DNA from: Thioalbus denitrificans
GTDB taxonomy: Bacteria > Pseudomonadota > Gammaproteobacteria > DSM-26407
Assembly (NCBI RefSeq): GCF_003337735.1
Contig: NZ_QPJY01000002.1
Span: 248,001 to 312,000, forward strand
DNA: 64,000 nucleotides
Reading direction: 5' to 3'
Part shown: positions 27,839 to 36,753 of the stretch, piece after piece
Position numbering within the stretch: the stretch's first letter is position 1
Layout: every line of letters starts with the position of its first letter
Program-made: the position numbers and the translations under genes
The notes under the pieces: model-generated
What the model saw: the letters and a program-made list of their open reading frames with translations, nothing else
Database searches by the model: none
Told to the model about the DNA's origin: nothing

Positions 27839-28018
27839 AGTGTACTGCGTCACTCCTGGAGGTGCATTCAGCGAGTCGCCGGCCGCTCAGATGCAAGGCG
27901 CGCTTGCGCAGGAAGGGCAGGTCCCCTTTCAAGCAAGCGCAACGCCGCAGATGGCCGGCCGGCGGCGCGCCCGCAGGGAGCCCCCCGCAGCCGCCTTTCA
28001 TCCCAGGAAATCACCCGG
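27839..28018 (+). repeat. Dispersed intergenic element, copy A (about 180 bp)
   Basis: Begins AGTGTACTGCGTC, continues CTGGAGGTGCATTC and AGGCGCGCTTGCGCAGGAA, and ends GGAAATCACCCG. It shares ends and internal blocks with copies at 39562 and 60219. It fills most of the 333-bp gap between the ATPase gene and the ABM gene, which otherwise holds no recognisable feature. Confidence 0.65.
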
Positions 28019-28094
28019 TTCGGCGTGTCCGGGCCGGCGTCGTTGGGTTACCCTTGGGAAAAGATGCACAAAGTCATATTCACGGGAGACAGCC

Positions 28095-28379
28095 ATGATC
28101 CGCGTACTCATCGAGCGGCAGTTCGTGGAGGGCATGCGAGAGGAACTGGAACGGGTCGTCAGGGAGGTCATCCAGGAGGCGGTGCGCGCTCCCGGCTACC
28201 TGTCCGGCGAGATCCTGCGCGATGTGGAGGATAACAACCACTTCGTGGTGATATCCAACTGGCGTTCCCTGGAGCACTGGGATGCGTGGTACGCCTCCGA
28301 TGCCCGGCGCCGGGTAATGGCCTGCGTGGAGCCGATGCTGCAGGAGCCGGAACACATCACGGTGGCGGAGCCGGTCTGA
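28095..28379 (+). CDS. Antibiotic-biosynthesis-monooxygenase (ABM) domain protein
   Basis: A 94-residue single ferredoxin-like ABM domain: MIRVLIERQFVEG, a helix VVREVIQEAVRAPGYLSGE, and NNHFVVISNWRSLEHWDAWYAS. Such small dimeric proteins include YgiN-type quinol monooxygenases and heme-degrading enzymes, but many have no known activity. No cofactor residue pattern allows a specific call. GGGAGAC lies just before the ATG. Its last 23 nt overlap the convergent TerB-like gene. Confidence 0.8.
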   Translation: MIRVLIERQFVEGMREELERVVREVIQEAVRAPGYLSGEILRDVEDNNHFVVISNWRSLEHWDAWYASDARRRVMACVEPMLQEPEHITVAEPV

Positions 28380-28851
28380 GGCCCGGTCCGGCCTCGATCT
28401 CGGCCTTGGCCTCGTGCTTGCAGCGGATGAAATCCCGGTGGGGAACATAGAGCAGCTCCGCCACCTTGCGCACCAGGTAGTCCTCGTACTTGTCCACCCG
28501 GCCGTCGGCATAGGCGACCCGCCACAGCAGGCGGATGAGCTCGCGCTTCTCCCCGGCATCGTAACTGCTGTTGATGCGGTCGGTGAACGGGTACAGGGAG
28601 ATGGCCGTGCGCGCCTCGGCCTCGGCCAGCCGCCGCAGCTCCTTCAGCTCCGCCTCGGGCAGGGCGAAGGCGCGGCGCAGCGCCTCCAGAACCGCCGTCC
28701 GCTCCTCCGGGCTCACCTCGAAGTCGGCCCGGGTCATTTCCACCAGCAGCACCGCGGCGGCGAGCCGCAGCGTGTGACCGCCGTGACGGCCCTGCTCGTC
28801 CCGGTGCTCCAGCACGCGGGTCTCGAAGAAGCGTTGAAGTCGTTGCAGCAT
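28357..28851 (-). CDS. TerB-like (tellurite-resistance family) protein
   Basis: A 164-residue helical protein of the TerB/DjlA-N-type family. It has two copies of the acidic metal-binding type of turn, MTRADFEVSPEERTAVLEAL and VAYADGRVDKYEDYLVRKVAELL, and the central TDRINSSYDAGEKRELIRLLW. Stand-alone TerB proteins of this length are common in gammaproteobacteria and are not evidence of tellurite resistance. The ATG is at 28851. It converges on, and overlaps by 23 nt, the ABM gene. Confidence 0.82.
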   Translation of the reverse strand: MLQRLQRFFETRVLEHRDEQGRHGGHTLRLAAAVLLVEMTRADFEVSPEERTAVLEALRRAFALPEAELKELRRLAEAEARTAISLYPFTDRINSSYDAGEKRELIRLLWRVAYADGRVDKYEDYLVRKVAELLYVPHRDFIRCKHEAKAEIEAGPGLRPAPPP

Positions 28852-28977
28852 GAATCTCCCCGGCGGGTCGCAGAAGGGTGAAGTTTACCAGTTCGGAAGG
28901 AAGCCTCCCCGATGCTTCGTTTCGACCTTGAATCCCGGGCGGGGTTCCGGCACCCGGCCGGGAGGGTCGTGGTGGTA

Positions 28978-29012
28978 CAGTTGCCAGTTGCAAGTTGCCA
29001 GTTACCAGTTGC
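28978..29012. repeat. Five tandem heptamers
   Basis: CAGTTGC, CAGTTGC, AAGTTGC, CAGTTAC, CAGTTGC in direct tandem (35 bp), three of the five identical. They lie 18-52 nt upstream of the next ATG, in a region otherwise free of repeats. Confidence 0.85.
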
Positions 29013-29029
29013 CCAGCGACCGGAATGCC

Positions 29030-29602
29030 ATGAGCCACAGCTGCCTGATACTGACGCCCGCCGACCCCGACGCCGGGACACCGTCCCCCGATGCGCTGCT
29101 CGCTGCCCTGCGGGATCTCGGCCTCGTGCATCCGGACAGCGTCGATGCCGGGGCCGGGCGCCTCGCTCCGGGCGGGAAGCTGCTCTGGCATGTGACCTTT
29201 CTGGGTTGCTCACCGGCCCTGGCGCTGCACGGGGAGGGCGATGGACCGCCCTGTCACCTGCGCATCCGGCAGACGCCGGGCCAGGTGGAGCTGCTTGTCG
29301 GCGGCAATGCCGTGACGCCCCGCTGCCCCGGTTGCGCGTCGCCGCTGCGGGAGTGGCGGACAGCCCTGGCGGGCTGGCGGATGGACCCGGAAGCAGCGTG
29401 GCGCTGCCCGGCCTGCGGGTGTGCCTCGACTCCGGCACGGCTCGACTGGCGCCGGCACGGGGGAGCGGGGCGCCTGTTCGTGGAGATCTGGGGCGTGTTT
29501 CCCGGTGAAGCGGTCCCCGGCGACGGGCTCATGGCCCGCCTGGAGACCCTGGGCGCCGGTCCGTGGCGCTATTTCTACCATCAGCCGGGGAAGGATGGAT
29601 GA
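29030..29602 (+). CDS. Hypothetical protein with zinc-ribbon cysteine pairs
   Basis: A 190-residue protein that I do not recognise. Two CPxC knuckles, CPGC near residue 101 and CPAC near 126, are spaced like a zinc ribbon, followed by WRRHGGAGRLFVEIWGVFPGEAVPGDGLM. No signal peptide or membrane helix. The N-terminal half (SHSCLILTPADPDAGTPSPD, DLGLVHPDSVDAG) is not distinctive. The ATG at 29030 lies just after the tandem heptamers; a longer frame from 28850 would read through them and is less likely. Monocistronic between the TerB and ZapE genes. Confidence 0.7.
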   Translation: MSHSCLILTPADPDAGTPSPDALLAALRDLGLVHPDSVDAGAGRLAPGGKLLWHVTFLGCSPALALHGEGDGPPCHLRIRQTPGQVELLVGGNAVTPRCPGCASPLREWRTALAGWRMDPEAAWRCPACGCASTPARLDWRRHGGAGRLFVEIWGVFPGEAVPGDGLMARLETLGAGPWRYFYHQPGKDG

Positions 29603-29648
29603 TGGATGCACCGGGTCGCGCCGCATTTCCCGGCGCTGATGCGCACAT

Positions 29649-30746
29649 TCACGCCCGGTGCGGGCGGGCCAGGTAGTCGTGGGACTGCATCTCCAGCAGC
29701 CGGCTGCGGGTGCGCTCGAACTCGAAGCGCAGACGCTCGCCGCGGTATAGCGTCTCCACCGGCGCGGCGGCGGAGAGAATCAGCTTCACGTTGCGGTCGT
29801 AGAACTCGTCCACCAGGCTGATGAACCGGCGCGCCTGGTCTGCCTGCTCGTCGTCCATCATCGGCACACCGCTCACCAGCACGGCATGGAACTGCCGTGC
29901 CAGCTCGATGTAGTCGTTCTGGCTGCGGGGACCGTCGCAGAGGGTCGTGAAGTCGAACCAGGCCACGTCGTCGGCACAGCTGCGGGTGGACAGGGTGCGG
30001 CCCTCGATTTCCAGGATCTCGCCTTCCATGCCCGGTTCCGGCGCCAGCTTCAGGAAGCTCTCGCGCAGGCTCGATTCGGCGGCCGCATCCAGCGGCCAGT
30101 GGTAGATCTCCGCCTTCTCCAGGGTACGCAGCCGGTAGTCCACGCCACCGTCCACGTTGATCACCCGGGTGTGGCGCTTGATGAGCTCGATGGCCGGCAG
30201 GAAACGCTGGCGCTGCAACCCGTTGCGGTAGAGCTCGTCGGGGATGATGTTGGAGGTGGCGACCAGGGTCACGCCGTTGGCGAACAGCGCCTGCATCAGT
30301 CCGCCGAGCACCATGGCATCGGCGATGTCCGCGACATGGAACTCGTCGAAGCACAGCACCCGGGCCTGGGCGGCGAGGCGCTCGCCGACACTCAGCAGGG
30401 GGTCGGGCCGGCCCTTGAGGTGATCCAGTTCGTGGTGCACCCACTGCATGAAGCGGTGGAAGTGCATGCGCATCTTCTGTTCGAACGGCAGGCATTCATA
30501 GAAGGTGTCCACGAGATAGGTCTTGCCGCGCCCCACGCCGCCCCAGAAATAGAGCCCGCGGACGGGTTCCGTGGGCCCGCGGGAGAAGCGCCGGCGCAGA
30601 CGGGCGCTCCAGGAACGCTCCGCCGTCTCCGCCGCCAGCAGTGCATCGTGGAGCGTCTGCAGGTGCCGCACCGCGGTTTCCTGGGCCGCGTCGGGCAGGA
30701 AGTCATCGCGCAGGAGATCATGCTGATAACGCTCGAGCGGGGTCAT
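29649..30746 (-). CDS. zapE: Cell division ATPase ZapE (AFG1-like)
   Basis: AFG1-family ATPase of 365 residues. Walker A is GGVGRGKT preceded by GLYFWG, Walker B is VLCFDEFHVADIADAM, and the sensor region is LVATSNIIPDELYRNGLQR. The MTPLERYQHDLLRDDFLPDAAQ start is typical of ZapE, so ATG 30746 is chosen over the longer frame. In E. coli ZapE binds the Z-ring and destabilises FtsZ polymers at constriction, and it interacts with YidC. It is monocistronic, divergent from marR across a 344-bp gap. Confidence 0.93.
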   Translation of the reverse strand: MTPLERYQHDLLRDDFLPDAAQETAVRHLQTLHDALLAAETAERSWSARLRRRFSRGPTEPVRGLYFWGGVGRGKTYLVDTFYECLPFEQKMRMHFHRFMQWVHHELDHLKGRPDPLLSVGERLAAQARVLCFDEFHVADIADAMVLGGLMQALFANGVTLVATSNIIPDELYRNGLQRQRFLPAIELIKRHTRVINVDGGVDYRLRTLEKAEIYHWPLDAAAESSLRESFLKLAPEPGMEGEILEIEGRTLSTRSCADDVAWFDFTTLCDGPRSQNDYIELARQFHAVLVSGVPMMDDEQADQARRFISLVDEFYDRNVKLILSAAAPVETLYRGERLRFEFERTRSRLLEMQSHDYLARPHRA

Positions 30747-30921
30747 GAGTCTCGGTGACAGGATACGACGATCATGGATTGGCCGGGTGGCGCGGAAAGC
30801 CGTCACGGAAGCGGATTTCCGGCCATGCCGCTGGCGCTCGTGCAGGGCCGCGCGGCTAGCAACTTTACCCGGCCGGCCGGGCACTGGCAAATAGCCGGAA
30901 CCCGTTCGACCGGTCAAAGCG

Positions 30922-30960
30922 ACAATGGAATTGTGAACGTTGTCCAGTGATGTGAAATAA
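30922..30960 (+). promoter_or_regulatory. Candidate marR-nhaA promoter with MarR-like operator
   Basis: The 13-bp palindrome ACAATggaATTGT (30922-30934) overlaps a candidate -35 TTGTGA (30931-30936); AAATAA at 30955-30960 could be the -10 (18-bp spacing). A palindrome over the -35 is where a MarR protein would repress its own operon. The rest of the 344-bp gap (30747-31090) shows no gene. Confidence 0.35.
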
Positions 30961-31090
30961 TCGGCCCGGGTTCGCTGATGCGGGGCCGCTGGCGGAGTGC
31001 CGGAGGGCGACCAGCGCATCCACGTGCGGAATGGAATTCGGATGACAGCTCCCATGGATACGTAACCGCGCTCACCGAGGGCCTGCCTGA

Positions 31091-31516
31091 ATGCCGGAAA
31101 GAACCGACTCCAGCCTTGGATTCGCACTGCTGAAGACCGCGGCCCGACTGCGCCTCGAGCTGGCCCAGCGGCTGCGACCCTTCGACCTGACCACCGAGCA
31201 GTACGCGGTCCTGGTGCAGCTGTGGGAAGGCGAGGGGGTCTCCCAGAGCACGTTGGCCGAACTGCTGCTCAAGGACAAGCCCAACATCACCCGCATCATC
31301 GCGAAGGTGGAGCGCAAGGGGCTGGTCCAGCGGGATCGGGACCCGGACGACCGCCGCAGCTACCAGGTCCACCTCACGCCCGCCGGGCGGGAGTTGCAAA
31401 ATGTGGTGATGCCGGTGGTCTACGAACTGCGGGAACAGGCCTACCAGGGCCTGGACAAGACCCGGCAGAACGAGCTGCGGCGGCTGCTGGACACCGTGTT
31501 CAGGAACCTCAACTGA
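31091..31516 (+). CDS. MarR-family transcriptional regulator
   Basis: A 141-residue winged-helix regulator. It has an N-terminal helix for dimerisation, [38 protein letters not shown] as helix-turn-helix (residues 33-70), then the wing [18 protein letters not shown] with the DxRxxxxxLT signature, and a C-terminal dimer helix. It lies 46 nt upstream of nhaA on the same strand, so it may control the antiporter. A palindrome upstream could be its operator. The ligand is unknown. Confidence 0.9.
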   Translation: MPERTDSSLGFALLKTAARLRLELAQRLRPFDLTTEQYAVLVQLWEGEGVSQSTLAELLLKDKPNITRIIAKVERKGLVQRDRDPDDRRSYQVHLTPAGRELQNVVMPVVYELREQAYQGLDKTRQNELRRLLDTVFRNLN

Positions 31517-31562
31517 TACACCGGCGGTACCTGAACCGATTGCCCCCCGACCTGGAGAAACC

Positions 31563-32759
31563 ATGAGCCGTCCGGAAGGCACGCTTCCACTGCTGCGCGA
31601 GTTCTACAAGCTCGAGTCCGCGGGCGGCATCCTGCTCATATTCGCCGCCGCGCTGGCGCTGGTGCTGGCCAACTCTCCGCTGGACAGGCTCTACGCCGGC
31701 TTTCTGGACATCCCGGTGGAGATCCGCATCGGCGGGCTGCACCTGGCCAAACCCCTCCTGCTGTGGATCAACGACGGCCTGATGGCCGTGTTCTTCTTCC
31801 TCGTCGGCCTGGAGATCAAGCGCGAAATGCTCGCGGGGCAGCTCTCCGATCCGCGCCAGGTGATCCTGCCGGCCATCGCGGCCGTGGGCGGCATGGCCGT
31901 TCCCGCCCTCATCTACACCGCCTTCAACCTCGGCGATCCCGTGGCCCTGGAGGGCTGGGCCATACCCACGGCCACCGACATCGCCTTCGCCCTGGGGGTG
32001 CTGGCGCTGCTGGGCGACCGTGTGCCCCTGTCGCTGAAGGTCTTCCTGACGGCGCTGGCCATACTCGACGACATGGGGGCCATCCTCATCATCGCCGCCT
32101 TCTACACCAGCAACCTGTCCCCCACCATGCTGCTCCTGGCGCTGGTGGGTACCGGCACCCTGGTGATCCTGAACCGGGCCCGCGTCAGCAGCACGGCACC
32201 CTATATCCTGGTGGGCATCTTTCTCTGGGTCTGCGTGCTCAAGTCCGGCGTGCACGCCACCCTGGCCGGCGTGGCCCTGGGGCTGGCCATTCCCCTGCGT
32301 GATCCACGCGACCCGGAGCGCTCGCCGCTGCGCGAACTGGAACACCGCCTCCATCCCTGGGTGGCCTATGGCATCCTGCCCCTGTTCGCATTCGCCAACG
32401 CCGGGGTCTCCTTCACCGGCCTGACCCCCGCCAGCCTGCTCGAGCCGATACCCCTCGGCATCGCCCTGGGACTGCTGCTGGGCAAGACGGTGGGGGTTTT
32501 CAGTTTCAGCGCCGTTCCCATACTTCTCGGCTGGTCCCGGCTGCCGGAGCAGTCGACCTGGGCCGGTCTCCTGGGCGTGGCGATTCTGTGCGGGATCGGC
32601 TTCACCATGAGCCTGTTCATCGGCTCGCTGGCCTTCGAGCAGGACGGGCTGGACTACGCGGTTGCCGTGCGGCTCGGAGTGCTGGGCGGTTCCCTCGTGG
32701 CCGCCGTGGCCGGCTACCTGCTGCTGCGCCGGGTTCTGCCGCGGCCCGCCAGCCGTTGA
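31563..32759 (+). CDS. nhaA: Na+/H+ antiporter NhaA
   Basis: Inner-membrane antiporter of 398 residues that expels Na+ in exchange for H+, for salt and alkaline pH tolerance. The family signature is clear: [58 protein letters not shown], the transport aspartates in [10 protein letters not shown] and the late [15 protein letters not shown]. There are about 11-12 membrane helices. It is preceded by a MarR gene and followed after 2 nt by a deaminase gene. Confidence 0.95.
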   Translation: MSRPEGTLPLLREFYKLESAGGILLIFAAALALVLANSPLDRLYAGFLDIPVEIRIGGLHLAKPLLLWINDGLMAVFFFLVGLEIKREMLAGQLSDPRQVILPAIAAVGGMAVPALIYTAFNLGDPVALEGWAIPTATDIAFALGVLALLGDRVPLSLKVFLTALAILDDMGAILIIAAFYTSNLSPTMLLLALVGTGTLVILNRARVSSTAPYILVGIFLWVCVLKSGVHATLAGVALGLAIPLRDPRDPERSPLRELEHRLHPWVAYGILPLFAFANAGVSFTGLTPASLLEPIPLGIALGLLLGKTVGVFSFSAVPILLGWSRLPEQSTWAGLLGVAILCGIGFTMSLFIGSLAFEQDGLDYAVAVRLGVLGGSLVAAVAGYLLLRRVLPRPASR

Positions 32760-32761
32760 CC

Positions 32762-33352
32762 ATGGAGCCTTCCGCTTTCAGCTTCCACCTGCCTGCCTGG
32801 GTGGAACAGTTCCTTGCCGAACAGGGGACGCACTTCCCCACGCCCGCGCAGCAGATGGCGCTGGTGGTGGCCCTGTCCGAGCGCAACGTGGAGGAGGGGA
32901 CCGGCGGACCCTTCGCCGCGGGGGTGTTCGAGCTGGACGGCGGCCGCCTGGTGGCGCCTGGCATCAACCTGGTGCACCGGGAGCAGTGCGCGGTCCTGCA
33001 CGCGGAGGTGGTGGCCGTCATGCTGGCCCAGCGGCGCGTCGGCCACTACGATCTCAGTGCGCCCGGGCTCGCCGCCCACGGCCTGGTCACCAGCACCGAG
33101 CCCTGCACCCTGTGCCAGGGTGCAACCCTGTGGTCCGGGGTACGGTCGCTGACCTGCGGGGCCCGCGACAGCGACGCCCGGGCCATCGGTTTCGACGAGG
33201 GTCCCAAGGCCGCGGACTGGGCCGAGGCGCTGGCCGGCCGGGGCATCCGCGTGACCCGGGACATCTGCCGGGAGGAGGCCGTGGCGGTGCTGCGCCGTTA
33301 CCGTGACGAGGGCGGCCTCATCTACAACGCCCGCCGGGAACCCGCCGACTGA
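32762..33352 (+). CDS. CMP/dCMP-type zinc nucleoside deaminase
   Basis: A 196-residue cytidine-deaminase-fold enzyme. Zinc motifs: HAEVVA (first ligand His and the proton-shuttle Glu) and PCTLCQGA (two Cys ligands). The arrangement GPFAAGVFELDGGRLVAPGINLV...HAE...TSTEPCTLC is like guanine/cytosine deaminases and related tRNA adenosine deaminases. It is longer at the C-terminus than TadA, so the base specificity is undetermined. It starts 2 nt after the nhaA stop, so it is part of the same transcript. Confidence 0.85.
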   Translation: MEPSAFSFHLPAWVEQFLAEQGTHFPTPAQQMALVVALSERNVEEGTGGPFAAGVFELDGGRLVAPGINLVHREQCAVLHAEVVAVMLAQRRVGHYDLSAPGLAAHGLVTSTEPCTLCQGATLWSGVRSLTCGARDSDARAIGFDEGPKAADWAEALAGRGIRVTRDICREEAVAVLRRYRDEGGLIYNARREPAD

Positions 33353-33372
33353 GGCGCCAACGGCTCCGCCGC

Positions 33373-33762
33373 TCAGGCGCCGATGAATTCCAGCCCGTTG
33401 CCATCCGGATCGCGGCAGAACAGTGCCGCGCGTCCCGAACGACTGCGGGTGAAGGGTATTGCAGCCCGTTCCAGGCGTTGCTGCAGGAGGTCGATGTCGG
33501 TCACCCGCAGGGCCAGGTGGCGGTCATGCCCGGCGTGCTCCGGCCGTTCCGCCGCCGCATCGGGATTCGGCAGCTCGATGAGATGCAGCTGCCGATCGCC
33601 GATCCCCAGCCAGGCGCCCGGATAGCCGAGTTCGGGGCGCCGCGGGTCCTGCTCCAGGCCCAGCAGGTCACGGTAGAATTCCAGCGCCCGCCCGGTGTCT
33701 GCCACCAGCAGGCTGACATGGTGAATGCCCGCGACCAGGGGTCTCGTTCCGGATGCGTTCAT
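33373..33762 (-). CDS. VOC (glyoxalase-fold) protein
   Basis: A 129-residue vicinal-oxygen-chelate protein with two beta-alpha-beta-beta-beta modules: GIHHVSLLVADTGRALEFYRDLLGL and HLALRVTDIDLLQQRLERAAI, ending in the canonical CRDPDGNGLEFI. His14 or His15 and the terminal Glu are the usual metal ligands. Strong Shine-Dalgarno GGAGGAG before the ATG. The start overlaps the stop of the efflux gene upstream (ATGA). The substrate is unknown; related proteins include glyoxalase and bleomycin or fosfomycin resistance proteins. Confidence 0.85.
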   Translation of the reverse strand: MNASGTRPLVAGIHHVSLLVADTGRALEFYRDLLGLEQDPRRPELGYPGAWLGIGDRQLHLIELPNPDAAAERPEHAGHDRHLALRVTDIDLLQQRLERAAIPFTRSRSGRAALFCRDPDGNGLEFIGA

Positions 33763-34994
33763 GTCTCCTCCCCGGAGGCCGGATCGGCGCCGGCCCGGTG
33801 CGCCAGCAGGCCGTGGGCGGCGAAGGTCAGCGCGGTGCAGATCAGGACCACCACCGCCATGGGCAGCGTGGTCCCGTCATGGAACAGTCCCACCAGGTAA
33901 CCGCCCACGGCGGCGAGACCCATCTGCAGGAAACCCAGCAGCGAGGAGGCGGCGCCGGCCATGGCGGGAAAGGGGCCGATGGCGCCGGCCATGCCGTTGG
34001 GCATCACCAGCCCCGCGGCCATGAACACGAAGCTGGCCGGGATCATCACCGCCCAGATGCGCTCCACCCCGGCCCATGCCAGCGCGGCCATGGCCAGGCC
34101 CGCGGCCACCCCGATCAGGCCGCCGGCCCGGATCAGCCGTTCGATGGGCAGTCGCCGGCTCAGGCGCCCGGAGGTGAAGGTGCCGGTGATGTAGCCGGCC
34201 ACGACGAACAGGAACACGTAGCCGAAGTTGCGTTCCGCCACCCCGAGGACGTCGATGACGACGAAGGAAAGGCCGGAGATGACGCTGAACAGGGCGGCGA
34301 AGGAGAACGCGACCGAGAGGCTGTGGCCCACGAACTCGCGGTGCCCCAGGAGGCGGATGAAGTTGCGCAGGATCCGGCGCGGTCCGGTGGCGCCCGCATC
34401 GCGCCAGCGGTTGGTCTCGGCCAGGATCAGCCAGACCGACAGCAGCACCAGCGCCCCGAAGCCGGCCATGGCCGCGAAGTTGGCACGCCAGCCGAAGACG
34501 GTATGCAGCCAGCCGCCGAGGATCGGCGCCACCGCCGGCACCAGCGCCATGCCGGAGGCCATGAACGAAAGCGCCCGGGCGGCCCGCTCGCGGCCGTAGA
34601 TGTCGCGTACGATGGCGCGTCCCAGCACCGGGCCCGCGCAGGCGCCCAGGGCCTGCAGGAAACGGGCGGCGATCAGGGTGGCGATGGAATCGGCGAGGAC
34701 GCAGGCCATGCTCGCCAGCACGTAGAGCACCAGGCCGCCGAGCAGTACCGGGCGGCGGCCGAGCCGATCGGAGAGCGGGCCGTAGATCAGCTGGGCCACC
34801 GCGAAGCCCCACATGAACACGCTCAGGGTCAGCTGGACGCTGGACACGCTGGTGCCGAACGCCTCGGTCATGGCCGGCAGCGAGGGCAGGTAGAGATCGG
34901 TGGACAGCGGACCGTAGGCCACCAGCGCGGTCAGCACCAGGGCCACGGCGGGGCGCTCCATGGAGGATCCGGAATTCATGCCGTAGTTGACCAT
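33759..34994 (-). CDS. Bcr/CflA-type MFS drug efflux transporter
   Basis: A 411-residue major facilitator with about 12 membrane helices. STDLYLPSLPAMTEAFGTS, QLIYGPLSDRLGRRPVLLGGL and RFLQALGACAGPVLGRAIVRDIYGRERAAR are the signature segments of the Bcr/CflA drug:H+ antiporter family. Start options are the ATGs at 34994, 34979 and 34961, none with a clear ribosome-binding site. It is coupled by a 4-nt overlap to a VOC protein gene and divergent from another MFS gene. Confidence 0.9.
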   Translation of the reverse strand: MVNYGMNSGSSMERPAVALVLTALVAYGPLSTDLYLPSLPAMTEAFGTSVSSVQLTLSVFMWGFAVAQLIYGPLSDRLGRRPVLLGGLVLYVLASMACVLADSIATLIAARFLQALGACAGPVLGRAIVRDIYGRERAARALSFMASGMALVPAVAPILGGWLHTVFGWRANFAAMAGFGALVLLSVWLILAETNRWRDAGATGPRRILRNFIRLLGHREFVGHSLSVAFSFAALFSVISGLSFVVIDVLGVAERNFGYVFLFVVAGYITGTFTSGRLSRRLPIERLIRAGGLIGVAAGLAMAALAWAGVERIWAVMIPASFVFMAAGLVMPNGMAGAIGPFPAMAGAASSLLGFLQMGLAAVGGYLVGLFHDGTTLPMAVVVLICTALTFAAHGLLAHRAGADPASGEET

Positions 34995-35042
34995 GTAGCC
35001 CGGACTCGCTCAAGGCTTGCCGGCGCGCCATAATACGCCGCC

Positions 35043-36299
35043 ATGACCCCGGCTTCCCCGCCAATGCTCTCCCCCGCGCTGGTGGCACGCATCTTCGTGC
35101 CTTTCGCCCTGGGGTACTTTCTCTCCTACCTGTTCCGCGCCGTGAATGCGGTCATCGGTCCCGCCCTCGGCGCCGAGCTGGCCCTGGACGCCGGAATCCT
35201 GGGGCTGCTGACCAGCGCCTATTTCCTCGCCTTCGCCGCCTTCCAGCTGCCCCTGGGCATCCTGCTCGACCGCTACGGCTCCCGGCGCACCGAGTCGATG
35301 CTGCTGCTGTGCGCCGCGGCGGGGGCGTTCGTCTTCGCCCGGGCGGAGAGCGTGGCCGGGCTGGTGGCGGGGCGGGCGCTCATCGGCTTCGGCGTCTCCG
35401 CGTGCCTGATGGCCGCGTTTCATGCCTTCGTGCACTGGTTCCCCCGTGAGCGTCTGCCACTGGTCAACGGCCTGCAGCTGGGTGCCGGCGGTCTCGGGGC
35501 GCTGGCGGCCACCGCGCCGGTGGAGCTGGCCCTGGCGGTCACCGACTGGCGCGGGGTGTTCCTGGTGCTGGCGCTGCTCACGGCGACCGTGGCGGTGCTG
35601 ATTTTCGCCGTGGTTCCGGAGCGCGGGCAGGCGCCCGGCGACGGCGGCAGCCTGGCCGGGCAGTTCCGCGGTGTGGCGCGCGTCTTTTCCAGCCCGCTGT
35701 TCTGGCGGGTGGTGCCGTGGACCGTCGCCTCCCAGGCCACCTTCCTCTCCGTGCAGAGCCTCTGGGCGGGACCGTGGCTGCGGGACGTGGCGGGGCTGGA
35801 GGCCGGACCCGCGGCCACGGTACTCGCCTTCATGGCCGGGGCGATGGTCGTCGGGTTCGTGCTGATGGGCACGCTGGCCGAGCGGCTCGGGCGGTTCGGC
35901 ATCCGGCCCATGACCGTCGCGAGCGGGGGCATGACCCTGTTCATGACCGTGCAGGCGCTCCTGCTGCTGGACTGGGCGCCCCTGCGCACCGGGCTGTGGA
36001 TCCTGTTCGGCTTCTTCGGCACCACCGGCGTGATCAACTATGCCGCACTCTCCCAGGGCTTCCCGGCACAACTGGCGGGGCGGGCCAACACCGGCCTCAA
36101 CCTGCTGGTGTTCGTGGCGGCGTTCGGCGCCCAGTGGGGCATCGGCGAAATCATCGATCTGTTCTCGCCCGGTCCCGGCTACGATCCGGCCGGCTACCGC
36201 GCCGCCTTCGGCCTCCTGCTGCTGCTGCAGCTGCTCGGCATGGCCTGGTTCCTGTGGCGGGCGCATCCATCGCGGCCCGACGGCGGAGAGGAGGAATGA
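35043..36299 (+). CDS. MFS transporter
   Basis: A 418-residue major facilitator with about 12 membrane helices. GYFLSYLFRAVNAVIGPALGAELALDAGILGLLTSAYFLAFA spans helix 1 and 2, QLPLGILLDRYGSRRTESMLL is the loop 2-3 motif, and FGFFGTTGVINYAALSQ lies late. The first helices resemble the OPA/NarK-like sugar-phosphate or anion transporters, but the substrate cannot be assigned. Stop and next start overlap (ATGA at 36296) with a VOC gene. Divergent from the Bcr-type gene with only 48 bp between starts. Confidence 0.85.
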   Translation: MTPASPPMLSPALVARIFVPFALGYFLSYLFRAVNAVIGPALGAELALDAGILGLLTSAYFLAFAAFQLPLGILLDRYGSRRTESMLLLCAAAGAFVFARAESVAGLVAGRALIGFGVSACLMAAFHAFVHWFPRERLPLVNGLQLGAGGLGALAATAPVELALAVTDWRGVFLVLALLTATVAVLIFAVVPERGQAPGDGGSLAGQFRGVARVFSSPLFWRVVPWTVASQATFLSVQSLWAGPWLRDVAGLEAGPAATVLAFMAGAMVVGFVLMGTLAERLGRFGIRPMTVASGGMTLFMTVQALLLLDWAPLRTGLWILFGFFGTTGVINYAALSQGFPAQLAGRANTGLNLLVFVAAFGAQWGIGEIIDLFSPGPGYDPAGYRAAFGLLLLLQLLGMAWFLWRAHPSRPDGGEEE

Positions 36300-36688
36300 G
36301 CCGGCCTGTCATCAGCGCCATCACCCTGGGGGTCGCGGACCTCGACCGGGCCCTGGCTTTCTACCACGACGGCCTCGGCTGGCCGCTGGCGGGGCGCTCC
36401 CGCGGCGTGGCCTGGCTGGACACGGGCGGCACCCGCCTGGCCCTCTTTCCCGCGGCGGACCTGGCGGCCTACGGCGGGGTGGAGGCCGGCAGCGGCGGCG
36501 TCCTGCTGTCCCACAATGTCGCCTCGGCCGCGGCGGTGGACGCACTGCTGGAGCGGGCGCGGCGCGCCGGCGCCCGGATACTGCGGCCCGCCGGGGCGAT
36601 GGAGTGGGGCGGCCGCGCCGGGTTCTTCAGCGATCCCGACGGCCACGCCTGGGAGGTGGTCTGGAACCTCCGCTGGCAGGAGCAGTGA
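36296..36688 (+). CDS. VOC (glyoxalase-fold) protein
   Basis: A 130-residue VOC protein: ITLGVADLDRALAFYHDGLGWPL, an internal TRLALFPAADLAAY, and the terminal SDPDGHAWEVVWN. A strong GGAGAGGAGG precedes the ATG, which overlaps the MFS stop. This is the second VOC gene coupled to an MFS gene within 3.5 kb; the two VOC proteins are only distantly alike. The substrate is unknown. Confidence 0.85.
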   Translation: MSRPVISAITLGVADLDRALAFYHDGLGWPLAGRSRGVAWLDTGGTRLALFPAADLAAYGGVEAGSGGVLLSHNVASAAAVDALLERARRAGARILRPAGAMEWGGRAGFFSDPDGHAWEVVWNLRWQEQ

Positions 36689-36753
36689 ACGTTGCAATCA
36701 TCCGCACCGGTTCCGTCCGGTGAACCGTAACCCGAGAAGCGCATCCCCGAATC

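Noticed and set aside
28357-28851. Tellurite-resistance gene cluster
   Set aside because: A single TerB-like protein with no terC, terD or terZ neighbours; the family name alone is not evidence of resistance.
28978-29012. CRISPR-like repeat
   Set aside because: Units are 7 bp with no spacers; a simple tandem repeat.
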